From positions 1 to 64,000 of the forward strand of contig NZ_PPHF01000169.1 in the NCBI RefSeq assembly GCF_002904335.1: a DNA stretch of 64,000 bases, given 5' to 3'. Shown in pieces: positions 1 to 8,680 of this stretch; the first letter of the stretch is position 1; each line of letters begins with the position of its first letter. Position numbers and translations under genes: made by a program. Below the pieces are notes generated by a model. It was not told where the DNA came from. It ran no database searches and saw nothing but the letters and a program-made list of their open reading frames with translations. Source of the DNA: Amycolatopsis sp. CA-126428 (lineage in GTDB: Bacteria; Actinomycetota; Actinomycetes; Mycobacteriales; Pseudonocardiaceae).

Positions 1-76
1 GGGCTGTGTGTGCCGGGCGGGGCTGTGTGTGCCGGGCGGGGCTGTGTGTGCCGGGCGGGGCTGTGTGTGCCGCCTG
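1..76. repeat. Tandem 19-bp repeat, about four copies, cut by the window edge
   Basis: The unit GGGCTGTGTGTGCCGGGCG occurs at 1-19, 20-38 and 39-57 without change. A fourth copy, 58-76, diverges after its first dozen bases. The array probably continues to the left of the window. It lies immediately downstream of the FhuF-like gene. No coding function is apparent, although the array stays open in several frames because the unit contains no stop codon. Confidence 0.9.
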
Positions 77-77
77 G

Positions 78-902
78 CTACCGAGAACAGGTACGCGGGC
101 AGCCGTCGCACTCGGAGGACGATGGCAGCAAGTACGAAAAGCAGCAGCTCTCGCGCCGCCGCGTCCACTCGCGGTGGCCCTCCGGGCCCTCCCTCAAGCG
201 CAACGTCGACGCCGACGTCAGTGGCGCGTACCGCGCGTCGAGCACCAGGGCCGCGTCCGCCACGCCCGCTCCCTCGGCCTCCGGGGTCCCGCCCTGGCGG
301 CCCGCCCACCACAGCGAGTTCTCCAGCGCGTCCGTCGCCGCCGCCCACAGGGTTCTGCGGCCCAATCTGCTGAGCGGTGCGTACGCCCGGACGAACTGGG
401 CCGCGTGAGCCAGGTAACGGGCCCGGAGGACCGCCGCCAGTGCGCGCTCGTCGCGGACCACCGTCGCCTCGGGGCGGGCCGAGCCCGGGTCGGTCGGGAG
501 GCAGTGGAACGCGTCACCCAGCACCGCCATGCCGTCCGGGTGCGGGCGGTCGTCCGCCAGGCGGAACGCCAGCTCCGTGGGCTTCAGCGATGGCACCCGG
601 CGCTCGTGGTGCCACAACAACCCCGCGACGTACGCCGGGACGTGCAGGTACCACGTCAGGACCCAGCTGGCCGTGGTCGGCGAAGGCGCCGAGGAGTGCT
701 CGCGCAGGAGCCAGTCGCCCAGCAGGCCGCGCCACTCGTCGAAGTACGCCGGCGTCTCCAGCAGCTCCGAACAGCGGATCCAGCCGGCCGGGACGTCGCG
801 GCGCAGCTCGGTGCGTTCCTGCAGGCCGGAGACCCGCCGCAACGACGACGCGAGGCCGTCGCCGACCTCGCGTGCGTCACGGAAGGACCGCTGCTGGCTC
901 AA
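78..902 (-). CDS. FhuF-like (2Fe-2S) ferric-siderophore reductase
   Basis: This 274-residue protein ends in a cysteine cluster, Cys-Cys near residue 250 followed by C-x2-C a dozen residues later (ESCCFSYLL then CDGCP). That is the [2Fe-2S] signature of FhuF-type reductases, which release iron from cytoplasmic ferric-siderophores. The rest is the poorly conserved FhuF-like helical body. The TTG start at 902 is chosen because AGGAGG lies seven bases upstream (910-915). An IdeR/DmdR-type iron box sits at 933-951, so expression is probably derepressed in low iron. No siderophore biosynthesis genes are near in this window. The call is good at family level; the substrate is unknown. Confidence 0.75.
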   Translation of the reverse strand: MSQQRSFRDAREVGDGLASSLRRVSGLQERTELRRDVPAGWIRCSELLETPAYFDEWRGLLGDWLLREHSSAPSPTTASWVLTWYLHVPAYVAGLLWHHERRVPSLKPTELAFRLADDRPHPDGMAVLGDAFHCLPTDPGSARPEATVVRDERALAAVLRARYLAHAAQFVRAYAPLSRLGRRTLWAAATDALENSLWWAGRQGGTPEAEGAGVADAALVLDARYAPLTSASTLRLREGPEGHREWTRRRESCCFSYLLPSSSECDGCPRTCSR

Positions 903-932
903 CCGCGGCCCTCCTTGTGGCGCCGTAGTGGA

Positions 933-951
933 TTAGGCGTGCCTAACCTTA
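933..951 (-). promoter_or_regulatory. IdeR/DmdR iron box
   Basis: TTAGGCGTGCCTAACCTTA matches the IdeR/DtxR consensus TTAGGTTAGGCTAACCTAA at 14 of 19 positions, including nearly all outer-arm bases. It is 31 bases upstream of the start of the siderophore reductase gene. Repression by an iron-loaded DtxR-family regulator is inferred. Confidence 0.75.
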
Positions 952-1262
952 CAGACTTCCGCAAGCTCCGCCAATCGGGTGGGGGACTCTCAGCGTGCGG
1001 ACTGTTCGCGGTGAGCGGACAGAGCGCGGATGGCGGAATCCCGGTGGCCGTTCGCACGTTGGGCTTGACGTAAAGGTGCAGGGCAACCTGATGATGGAAG
1101 CACCCGGCGGACCCCACGTCCGGGTGCGGAAAAGACCGCGAACAGCCGTAGTGGTAAGCCAGCGCGACCGCTTGGCTACTAGAGTGGTCTCACGGTGCTG
1201 AATCCATCGCGGTGAAAGCACGATGGAAACGGGCCGCCGGCGCAGCAGTCGAGGGAGTGCAC
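952..1262. other. Divergent intergenic region before clpC
   Basis: No gene is visible here. It separates the leftward siderophore reductase gene from rightward clpC and should hold the clpC promoter. TAGAGT near 1181 could be a -10 element, but I see no good -35 partner, so I do not call a promoter. A ClgR-like palindrome at 1003-1021 is listed separately. Confidence 0.5.
1003..1021 (+). promoter_or_regulatory. Candidate ClgR operator upstream of clpC
   Basis: TGTTCGCGGTGAGCGGACA is an imperfect palindrome with seven-base arms (one mismatch) around a five-base centre. The CGC-N5-GCG core and spacing match the operator of ClgR, the activator of clp genes in Streptomyces, Corynebacterium and Mycobacterium. 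It lies about 240 bases before the clpC start, so the promoter would need to be well upstream of the coding region. Confidence 0.45.
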
Positions 1263-3821
1263 ATGTTTGAGAGGTTCACCGACCGCGCGAGGCGGGTGGT
1301 CGTCCTGGCTCAAGAAGAGGCCAGGATGCTCAACCACAACTACATCGGCACCGAGCACATCCTCCTGGGTCTGATCCACGAGGGTGAGGGTGTCGCCGCC
1401 AAGGCGCTGGAGTCGCTGGGCATCGCCCTGGAGGGCGTGCGCCAGCAGGTCGAAGAGATCATCGGCCAGGGCCAGCAGGCGCCGAGCGGGCACATCCCGT
1501 TCACGCCGCGCGCCAAGAAGGTGCTGGAGCTGTCGCTGCGCGAAGCGCTGCAGCTCGGCCACAACTACATCGGCACCGAGCACATCCTGCTGGGCCTGAT
1601 CCGCGAGGGCGAGGGCGTCGCCGCGCAGGTGCTGGTCAAGCTGGGTGCGGACCTCAACCGGGTCCGCCAGCAGGTGCTGCAGCTGCTCTCGGGCTACCAG
1701 GGCAAGGAGTCCACCGAAACCGGTTCCGGCGGCCGTGGTGAGGGCACCCCGTCGTCGTCGCTGGTGCTGGACCAGTTCGGCCGCAACATGACCGTGCTCG
1801 CCCGCGAGGGCAAGCTCGACCCGGTCATCGGGCGCGGCAAGGAGATCGAGCGGGTCATGCAGGTGCTGTCCCGCCGGACCAAGAACAACCCGGTGCTCAT
1901 CGGCGAGCCGGGCGTCGGCAAGACCGCCGTCGTCGAGGGCCTCGCGCAGAGCATCGTCAAGGGCGAGGTGCCCGAGACGCTCAAGGACAAGCAGCTCTAC
2001 ACGCTGGACCTGGGCTCCCTGGTCGCCGGTTCCCGCTACCGCGGTGACTTCGAAGAGCGCCTGAAGAAGGTGCTCAAGGAGATCAAGACCCGCGGCGACA
2101 TCATCCTGTTCATCGACGAGCTGCACACGCTGGTCGGGGCGGGTGCCGCCGAGGGCGCGATCGACGCGGCTTCGATCCTGAAGCCGATGCTCGCCCGCGG
2201 TGAGCTGCAGACGATCGGCGCGACCACGCTCGAGGAGTACCGCAAGTACATCGAGAAGGACGCCGCCCTCGAGCGCCGGTTCCAGCCGATCCAGGTCGGC
2301 GAGCCGTCGCTGGAGCACACGATCGAGATCCTCAAGGGCCTGCGTGACCGGTACGAGGCGCACCACCGCGTCTCGATCACCGACTCGGCGCTGGTCGCCG
2401 CCGCGACCCTGGCGGACCGGTACATCAACGACCGGTTCCTCCCGGACAAGGCGATCGACCTGATCGACGAGGCCGGCGCGCGGATGCGCATCCGCCGGAT
2501 GACCGCGCCGCCGGACCTGCGCGAGTTCGACGAGAAGATCGCGAACGTCCGCCGCGACAAGGAGTCCGCGATCGACGCGCAGGACTTCGAGCGGGCCGCC
2601 CGCCTGCGTGACGAGGAGAAGACCCTCCTCGGCCAGAAGGGCGAGCGGGAGAAGCAGTGGAAGGACGGCGACCTCGACGTCGTCGCCGAGGTCGACGACG
2701 AGCAGATCGCGGAGGTGCTGGCCAACTGGACCGGCATCCCGGTGTTCAAGCTGACCGAGGAGGAGACCACCCGGCTGCTGCGCATGGAGGACGAGCTCCA
2801 CAAGCGCATCATCGGCCAGGAGGACGCGGTCAAGGCCGTCTCGCAGGCGATCCGCCGTACGCGTGCCGGTCTGAAGGACCCGAAGCGCCCGTCGGGCTCG
2901 TTCATCTTCGCCGGCCCGTCCGGTGTCGGTAAGACCGAGCTGTCCAAGGCGCTGGCGGCGTTCCTGTTCGGCGAGGACGACGCGCTCATCCAGATCGACA
3001 TGGGTGAGTTCCACGACCGCTACACCGCTTCGCGGCTCTTCGGTGCCCCTCCGGGCTACGTCGGCTACGAAGAGGGTGGCCAGCTGACCGAGAAGGTGCG
3101 GCGCAAGCCGTTCTCGGTGGTCCTCTTCGACGAGATCGAGAAGGCGCACCAGGAGATCTACAACACGCTCCTGCAGGTGCTGGAGGACGGCCGCCTGACC
3201 GACGGTCAGGGCCGCACGGTCGACTTCAAGAACACGGTCCTCATCTTCACGTCCAACCTGGGCACGTCGGACATCTCGAAGTCCGTCTCGCTCGGGTTCG
3301 CCGGGTCCAACGACACCGGCACCCGGTACGAGAAGATGAAGCAAAAGGTCAACGAGGAAATGAAGAAGCATTTCCGCCCGGAGTTCCTGAACCGGATCGA
3401 TGACATCATCGTGTTCCACCAGCTGACGCAGGAACAGATCATCATGATGGTCGACCTGATGATCGGCCGCGTGGAGAAGCAGCTCAAGGCCAAGGACATG
3501 GAGCTGGAGCTCACGGCGAAGGCCAAGTCGCTGCTGGCCAAGCGCGGCTTCGACCCGGTGCTGGGTGCGCGGCCGCTGCGCCGCACGATCCAGCGCGAGA
3601 TCGAGGACCAGCTGTCGGAGAAGATCCTCTTCGGCGAGGTCGAGCCCGGCCAGATCATCCTGGTCGACGTCGAGGGCTGGAGCGGCAACCCGGAGGACAA
3701 GGACGACCAGGCGAAGTTCACCTTCCGCGGTGAGCGCCGGCCGTCGTCCATCCCGGATGCCCCGCCGGTGAGCATCGGCGCGGGCCACGAAGAGCAGGGC
3801 GGCGAAGCCGAAGGCGAGTGA
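1263..3821 (+). CDS. clpC: ClpC, AAA+ unfoldase of the Clp protease
   Basis: This 852-residue hexameric unfoldase feeds substrates to ClpP. The ATG at 1263 ([11 protein letters not shown]) is preceded by GAGGGAG. Two N-domain repeats occupy roughly residues 1-150; each contains a [12 protein letters not shown]-type motif. The first AAA+ module has Walker A GEPGVGKT at 214-221. A UVR-like middle segment follows near residue 430, then the second AAA+ module with GPSGVGKT at 551-558. The acidic C-terminal tail is typical of actinobacterial ClpC1. Length and domain order are normal. It is a stand-alone transcription unit with a hairpin right after the stop, and a possible ClgR box upstream. Identification is secure. 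Confidence 0.98.
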   Translation: MFERFTDRARRVVVLAQEEARMLNHNYIGTEHILLGLIHEGEGVAAKALESLGIALEGVRQQVEEIIGQGQQAPSGHIPFTPRAKKVLELSLREALQLGHNYIGTEHILLGLIREGEGVAAQVLVKLGADLNRVRQQVLQLLSGYQGKESTETGSGGRGEGTPSSSLVLDQFGRNMTVLAREGKLDPVIGRGKEIERVMQVLSRRTKNNPVLIGEPGVGKTAVVEGLAQSIVKGEVPETLKDKQLYTLDLGSLVAGSRYRGDFEERLKKVLKEIKTRGDIILFIDELHTLVGAGAAEGAIDAASILKPMLARGELQTIGATTLEEYRKYIEKDAALERRFQPIQVGEPSLEHTIEILKGLRDRYEAHHRVSITDSALVAAATLADRYINDRFLPDKAIDLIDEAGARMRIRRMTAPPDLREFDEKIANVRRDKESAIDAQDFERAARLRDEEKTLLGQKGEREKQWKDGDLDVVAEVDDEQIAEVLANWTGIPVFKLTEEETTRLLRMEDELHKRIIGQEDAVKAVSQAIRRTRAGLKDPKRPSGSFIFAGPSGVGKTELSKALAAFLFGEDDALIQIDMGEFHDRYTASRLFGAPPGYVGYEEGGQLTEKVRRKPFSVVLFDEIEKAHQEIYNTLLQVLEDGRLTDGQGRTVDFKNTVLIFTSNLGTSDISKSVSLGFAGSNDTGTRYEKMKQKVNEEMKKHFRPEFLNRIDDIIVFHQLTQEQIIMMVDLMIGRVEKQLKAKDMELELTAKAKSLLAKRGFDPVLGARPLRRTIQREIEDQLSEKILFGEVEPGQIILVDVEGWSGNPEDKDDQAKFTFRGERRPSSIPDAPPVSIGAGHEEQGGEAEGE

Positions 3822-3841
3822 TCGTCGCGTAGTCCGCCAGG

Positions 3842-3871
3842 AGGGCGGTTCCCCGAGTGGGGAGCCGCCCT
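3842..3871 (+). terminator. Hairpin after clpC
   Basis: Thirteen-base arms (AGGGCGGTTCCCC and GGGGAGCCGCCCT, one G-T wobble) enclose the loop GAGT. It begins 20 bases after the clpC stop. There is only a weak pyrimidine tail (TCTCGCT), as is common in actinomycetes. Confidence 0.8.
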
Positions 3872-3927
3872 TCTCGCTGTCCAGGGCCGTGAGACGATGC
3901 CCGCGGACCTTGGGAGGGGGAATCCGC

Positions 3928-5634
3928 GTGGACGTGCTCTCGATCGACTTCGGGACTTCCAGCACCGTCGGGGTCCTCTCCGCCTTCGGGCGTGGACCGC
4001 GGGCCATCGAGGTCGACGGGTCCGTCACGATGTCTTCCGCCGTCTACGTCAACGATGACGGCCTGCTCGTCGTCGGCCAGGACGCCGAGCGGCGGGCGCG
4101 GCTCGACCCCAGCCGGTTCGAGCCGAACCCCAAGCGGCGCATCGACGAAGGCACTCTCCGGCTCGGCGAAACCGACGTCGACATCGCCGACGCCTTCGCC
4201 GCCGTCCTGCGCCGGATGGGCGAGGAAGCCGAACGGCAGCTCGGCCGCCCGCCCGCGCAGACCCGGATTTCGCATCCCGCCGGCTGGGGTGCCGGCCGGC
4301 AGGACGTCCTCCGGGCCGCCGCCGCGAAGGCCCGGTTCGCCGACGTGCGGCTGATCCCCGAACCGGTGGCCGCCGCCGCCCACTACGCCAGCCTGGGAAG
4401 CCGGGCCGGCGGCCCCATCGGCGTTTACGACCTCGGGGCCGGCACCTTCGACTGCGCCGTCGTCGGGATCACCCGGCAGGGCTTCACCGTGCTCGCCGAG
4501 GACGGCCTGCCCGATCTCGGCAGCCTCGACATCGACCAGGCCCTGCTCGTCCACATCGGACGTTCCGTCTCGCACGCCGATCCGGCGCAGTGGCAACGTC
4601 TCCTGCGGCCGCAGACCACCGCGGACCGTCGCACGCGCCGCGCGTTGCTGCAGGATGTCCGTGACGCCAAGGAAAGCCTCTCGCGGCACGCGCAGACCCA
4701 CGTGCCGATGGCCGAGCCGTTCGGGGACGTCCTCGTCAGCCGGGACGAGCTCGAAGCGCTGGTGCGGCCCAGCCTGCTGCGCAGCGCCGAGCTGCTCGCC
4801 ACCACGATCCGCCGCGCCGGCCTCACGCCCGCGCAGCTCGCCGGCGTCTACCTCGTCGGCGGGCCGAGCCGGATGCCGCTGCTGGCCACGCTGCTCGGCC
4901 GGCAGCTCGGCGTCGCACCGACCACGCAGGACCAGCCCGAGACGGCCGTCGCGTTCGGGCTCCACCACGTTCCGCTGGGCACCACCACCGACCTCACCGT
5001 GCCCGCGTTCGCGCCCGTCCGCCCGCCGGTGACGCCGCCGCGGCCGCAGCCCTGGCAGCAGCAGGCCCCGCGGCCGCCGCAGCACCCGCCGCCGCCGGAA
5101 CCGCGCCGGAAACCGAAGCGCTGGTTCCTCGCGCTCGCCGTGCTCCTGGTCGCCGCGGTCGTGGCCACCGTCGTCGTGTTCGTCCTCCGCGACCAGGCCG
5201 CGCAGGCCGCAGCGGACTGCACGCAGACGGCACAGCGCGACCGGGCCGGGTTCACCCCCTGCCTGCGCACCCTGGCCGGGTCCGTCCCGGACCGGAGCAC
5301 CTGCAAGGAAAACGACCACTTCGCGCAGCTACTGGGCGGCCGGCTTTCGGTCGTCTGCAACTTCACGGGCGGCAGCGTCCGCTACTTCCAGGGCATGACC
5401 ACCGAATACGTCGAGGTGAACACGAAGCTGACGGCGGCCGGTAGTGCCGTCGGCCGCGGCGCCTGGGACGGCGGCGGGCTGCACGGCGAGTACGTCGCCA
5501 CTGCCGACAAGAAGTCGTCGATCGTGCTCTTCGGCGTGAAGGAGCGCCGGGTGGCCGCGATCTACCTCACGGAAGCCCCCAGCCGCCTCGATGCTCTGAT
5601 CGCCGGCTTCATCCGCGAGGTCAAGCCGGCCTGA
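3928..5634 (+). CDS. Membrane-anchored Hsp70-like ATPase with extracellular domain
   Basis: Residues 1 to about 345 form an actin-fold Hsp70-type ATPase: phosphate-1 motif DFGTSSTVG at the N-terminus, and phosphate-2 VYDLGAGTFDCAVVG near residue 170. A proline-rich linker follows (about 365-395), then one transmembrane helix at about 399-421 and a roughly 145-residue outer domain with several cysteines. There is no substrate-binding domain like DnaK. The GTG at 3928 is chosen because GGAGGGGG precedes it. Such proteins are frequent in actinomycetes, but their clients are unknown. A role linking cytoplasmic ATP hydrolysis to an outside sensor is an inference. Confidence 0.8.
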   Translation: MDVLSIDFGTSSTVGVLSAFGRGPRAIEVDGSVTMSSAVYVNDDGLLVVGQDAERRARLDPSRFEPNPKRRIDEGTLRLGETDVDIADAFAAVLRRMGEEAERQLGRPPAQTRISHPAGWGAGRQDVLRAAAAKARFADVRLIPEPVAAAAHYASLGSRAGGPIGVYDLGAGTFDCAVVGITRQGFTVLAEDGLPDLGSLDIDQALLVHIGRSVSHADPAQWQRLLRPQTTADRRTRRALLQDVRDAKESLSRHAQTHVPMAEPFGDVLVSRDELEALVRPSLLRSAELLATTIRRAGLTPAQLAGVYLVGGPSRMPLLATLLGRQLGVAPTTQDQPETAVAFGLHHVPLGTTTDLTVPAFAPVRPPVTPPRPQPWQQQAPRPPQHPPPPEPRRKPKRWFLALAVLLVAAVVATVVVFVLRDQAAQAAADCTQTAQRDRAGFTPCLRTLAGSVPDRSTCKENDHFAQLLGGRLSVVCNFTGGSVRYFQGMTTEYVEVNTKLTAAGSAVGRGAWDGGGLHGEYVATADKKSSIVLFGVKERRVAAIYLTEAPSRLDALIAGFIREVKPA

Positions 5635-5707
5635 CGGCTCACCACTGCCCGTACCGCCGAACGGGCGAAAGTCGTCCGTGGCGGGCAGGCTCGCCGCTCC
5701 TTCCTGC

Positions 5708-6388
5708 ATGAGCACAGCCACGAGAACGAGCACGGTGACGGAACCTCGCGCACCGACCGTGCGGAGCCAGTTGCGCGAGGCCAAACGCTTTTCCTGGACG
5801 GGCTTCGCGGTCACGGTCGGGGCGTCGCTGCTCGGCACGCTCGTCCCGGCGGCGATCGGGGCCGGTCCGCAGGCGACGCTGATCTCCACGCTGGTGGTCA
5901 CCGTGCTGGCGGCCGGCGGGTTCACCGCCAAGGACGGCAGCGCCCGCGGCATCAAGGCGATCGCGATCCTGCTGCTGGCCACGGGTGCGCTGGTCCTGAC
6001 GGTGACCGGGGTGACGGTGCTCGACCTCGTGCGCGGGCGCCCGGCGACGTTCCCCGGCGTGCCGGAGGTGGCCGCCGAAGCGCGGGTCATCGTCCCGGAG
6101 TCGGTCACCTGCCCCGCGGCACCCGTGCACACGACCACGACCTGCGTGGTGGCGGTCCGCAGTGTCGGCGCGAGCGCGTTGCGGGTCAGCGGGATCGAGC
6201 TGGACAGCACGGACTTCGCGGTGGACGCGAGCGCGTGCGTCGGCCACGAGGTGGCGCCGGGCCACCGCTGCACGCTGGTCGTCAGCTTCACCCCGGCGCG
6301 CAGCGGCGACCGGGTCGCGGACCTGACGGTCCACCACAACGTCCCGGGCCCGGCGGCGTTCGTCGAGCTCACCGGCCGCGGTGGTTAG
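5708..6388 (+). CDS. Membrane protein with extracellular beta-sandwich domain, unknown function
   Basis: This protein of about 226 residues carries two hydrophobic segments (GFAVTVGASLLGTLVPAAIG with the following LISTLVVTVLAAGG, then AIAILLLATGALVLTVTGVT). These are followed by a C-terminal domain of about 100 residues with two cysteine pairs and the phrase CTLVVSFTPARSGDR. That phrase is characteristic of Ig-like choice-of-anchor/ASH-type sandwiches. The ATG at 5708 is preferred; a GTG at 5678 is an in-frame alternative, and neither has a strong ribosome site. Its TAG stop interlocks with the TAA of the convergent pcp gene over four bases. I do not recognise a specific function. Confidence 0.6.
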   Translation: MSTATRTSTVTEPRAPTVRSQLREAKRFSWTGFAVTVGASLLGTLVPAAIGAGPQATLISTLVVTVLAAGGFTAKDGSARGIKAIAILLLATGALVLTVTGVTVLDLVRGRPATFPGVPEVAAEARVIVPESVTCPAAPVHTTTTCVVAVRSVGASALRVSGIELDSTDFAVDASACVGHEVAPGHRCTLVVSFTPARSGDRVADLTVHHNVPGPAAFVELTGRGG

Positions 6389-7026
6389 TGCTCCGCGCCC
6401 GCGCTGACCGTCAGGTCTGCGGTGACCCGCAACGCCGTGTCCGCCAAGGCTTCCAGCGCGTCGGCGATCCGGTCCACGCTCAGCGACGGCTCGGGCTTGC
6501 CCGCGGCCGCGACCTGCTCCGGGCTGAACGGGACGTGCACGAACCCGCCGCGCACGTCCGGGAACTCCGTGGCCAGCAGGTGCATCAACCCGTAGAACAC
6601 CTGGTTGCACACGTACGTCCCGGCGGTGTGGGAGACCGACGCCGGGACGCCCGCCGCGCGGATCGCCGCCACGCAGGCCTTCACCGGCAGCGTCGTGAAG
6701 TACGCCGCCGGGCCCTCCGCGACCACCGGGGCGTCCACCGGCCGGGCGCCCGCGTTGTCCGGGATGCGGGCGTCGACCAGGTTGACGGCCACCCGTTCCG
6801 GGGTCACCTCGGCGCGGCCGCCCGCTTGGCCGGCGCAGACCACCAGCGACGGCCGGTGCTCTTCCAGCGCCCGCCGCAGCGTGGGCAGCGACGTCGCGAA
6901 TTCGCAGGGCAGCTCCACCGCCGCGACGTCGTCACGACGCGCGCCCACCAGCGAAACCGCCTGCCACGACGGGTTGACCGGCTCGCCGCCGAACGGCGCG
7001 AACCCCGTCATCAGCACCCTGGCCAT
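6385..7026 (-). CDS. pcp: Pyroglutamyl-peptidase I
   Basis: This cysteine peptidase removes N-terminal pyroglutamate from peptides in the cytoplasm. The 213 residues match the usual family length. Family landmarks are the N-terminal TGFAPFGGEPVNPSW, the nucleophile cysteine in GTYVCNQVFYG and the catalytic histidine in GGFVHVPFSPEQ. The start ATG has GGGAGG seven bases upstream. It is transcribed leftward and ends interlocked with its convergent neighbour, with no hairpin between them. Identification is secure. Confidence 0.95.
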   Translation of the reverse strand: MARVLMTGFAPFGGEPVNPSWQAVSLVGARRDDVAAVELPCEFATSLPTLRRALEEHRPSLVVCAGQAGGRAEVTPERVAVNLVDARIPDNAGARPVDAPVVAEGPAAYFTTLPVKACVAAIRAAGVPASVSHTAGTYVCNQVFYGLMHLLATEFPDVRGGFVHVPFSPEQVAAAGKPEPSLSVDRIADALEALADTALRVTADLTVSAGAEH

Positions 7027-7052
7027 GCCGCCTCCCGGAGCGGAGTGAAAAA

Positions 7053-7090
7053 CGTCGAGGCCACCCTACGTCCGCAGGGTGGCCTCGACG
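7053..7090 (-). terminator. Rho-independent terminator for the secreted M1 peptidase
   Basis: Perfect 15-base arms (CGTCGAGGCCACCCT and its complement) enclose an eight-base loop. Read on the minus strand, the hairpin is followed by TTTTTCAC, so it has a true T-tract. It lies ten bases past the stop of the M1 peptidase at 7101 and just upstream of pcp. Confidence 0.9.
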
Positions 7091-7100
7091 ACGAGCGCTA

Positions 7101-8534
7101 TCAGGCGGCGGGCTTCAGCCCACTCGGGTAGAGGTACTGGTCGGCCGGCTTGCCGGTGCCGTACACCCACGCGTCGAAGAAGCCCTGGAGGTTCCGGTGC
7201 GCGGCGAATTCGGTGAACCGCTGGAACTCCTGCATGCTCGCGTTCCCGTCGCGGTGCAGCGACGGCCAGGTCTTCAGGACCCAGGAGAAGGCCTGCTCAC
7301 CGATGTAGTTGCGCAGCGCGTGCAGCATCATCGGGCCCTTCGAGTACACGTACGTGAACTCCTGGCCCTGGCCCATGTCGTACAGCTTCCCGTTCCAGAA
7401 CGCCGTGGAAGCCTTCTTGGCGTTGTCGGCGTACTGCTTGTTCAGGTCGACGCCTTCCTTCCCCTCGTTCCACAGCCAGGTGGCGTAGGAGGCGAAGCAC
7501 TCGTTGAGGCAGACGTCGCGCCAGTGCGCGACCGCGACCGAGTCGCCGTACCACTGGTGGGCGTTCTCGTGGACGATCGTCGGCACCGTGCCGGCCCAGC
7601 CCGCCGAGTAGATCGGCCGGCTCATCGTCTCCAGCGAGAAGCCGATCTGCTCGTTGAGGAAGATGCCGCCCGCGGCGTCGATCGGGTACTTGCCGAACTT
7701 CGACTCGAGGAAGTCGAGGATCTCCGGCAGCCGCGCCTCGGCCTGCTTCGTCGAGTCGGGGACGCCCGGGGCGAAGGCGCTGACGATCGGGGTGCCGTCC
7801 TTGCGCTTCTGGCGGTCGAAGGTCCACTTGTCGATCGCGACCGTCGTCATGTACGGCACGATCGGCGTCTCTTCGGCCCAGACGTGCGTGGTGCCGCCCG
7901 GCGCCTTGACCGACGGCTTTTCGCGGCCGTTGGAGATCACGCCCCACTCGTCGGGCACGGTGATGGCCAGGTGGAACGTGGCCTTGTCGAGCGGGGTGTC
8001 GTTGACCGGGTACCAGGTGGTGGCCGACTTCGGCTCGCCGGCGACGAACGCCCCGCCCGCCTGGGCGAACTGCCAGCCGTTGTTGCCGAGCGCCGGGTCG
8101 TCGATCGGCGCGGGCACGCCGTGGTAGGCGATGTTCACCTTGAAGCGCTGGCCCCGCCAGAGCGCCCGCGACGGCGTGATGACCAGCTCGTGGTCGCCGG
8201 TGCGGCTGAACTTCGCGTCCCGGCCGTCGACCTTCACCGAGTCGACGGTCAGGCCGTGCAGGTCCAGGTTGAACGAACTGAGCGACTGCGTCGCCCGCGC
8301 GGCGATGTCCTGGTTGCCGGTCAGCTGGTGCGACGCCGGGTCGTAGGTGACCTTGAGGTTGTAGTCGGCGACGTCGTAGCCGCCGTTGCCGTCCTGCGGG
8401 TAGTAGCTGTCGCCGGTGCCGTCGCTGCCTGGCTTCGGCGCGCCCCAGCCTTCGCCGGCCGCGGCGACGCCGGTGCCCAGGCAGAGACTGGCGACCACGG
8501 CGGCCGCCACCACGGCCGGTTTCTGTCCCCTCAT
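7101..8534 (-). CDS. Secreted M1-family metallopeptidase
   Basis: This 477-residue zinc aminopeptidase-like protein has a Sec signal peptide (basic MRGQK, hydrophobic AVVAAAVVASLCLG, cleavage near VAAAG). The zinc site is HENAHQW (HEXXH) with the second glutamate in NECFASY about 18 residues on. The N-terminal beta-domain is present; the long C-terminal ERAP-type domain is missing, as in short actinobacterial secreted M1 enzymes. The ATG at 8534 follows AGGAG with good spacing; an upstream in-frame start has none. A paralogue that is a probable lipoprotein lies at 17401-18828. It ends at a strong terminator. Confidence 0.9.
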   Translation of the reverse strand: MRGQKPAVVAAAVVASLCLGTGVAAAGEGWGAPKPGSDGTGDSYYPQDGNGGYDVADYNLKVTYDPASHQLTGNQDIAARATQSLSSFNLDLHGLTVDSVKVDGRDAKFSRTGDHELVITPSRALWRGQRFKVNIAYHGVPAPIDDPALGNNGWQFAQAGGAFVAGEPKSATTWYPVNDTPLDKATFHLAITVPDEWGVISNGREKPSVKAPGGTTHVWAEETPIVPYMTTVAIDKWTFDRQKRKDGTPIVSAFAPGVPDSTKQAEARLPEILDFLESKFGKYPIDAAGGIFLNEQIGFSLETMSRPIYSAGWAGTVPTIVHENAHQWYGDSVAVAHWRDVCLNECFASYATWLWNEGKEGVDLNKQYADNAKKASTAFWNGKLYDMGQGQEFTYVYSKGPMMLHALRNYIGEQAFSWVLKTWPSLHRDGNASMQEFQRFTEFAAHRNLQGFFDAWVYGTGKPADQYLYPSGLKPAA

Positions 8535-8680
8535 GAACGCTCCTGTCCGTGTCGGTGGACCTCTGCCGCAACGTATCGCCACGAACGGGTGATCCGGGAG
8601 ACCGCGTCGCTTTTGTCCGGATAATCAGCACTTCCGTCGGCCCGCCCCGGCGCGGCCCCGCCGTCTGGAAAGCTGGGCAC

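Noticed and set aside
1-76. CRISPR array
   Set aside because: The repeats are contiguous without spacers and no cas genes are present. No CRISPR array was seen anywhere in the window.
1179-4028. A 949-codon open frame antisense to clpC
   Set aside because: It mirrors the clpC coding frame; long antisense frames arise from GC-rich third positions. It is Leu/Arg/Asp repetitive with no domain.
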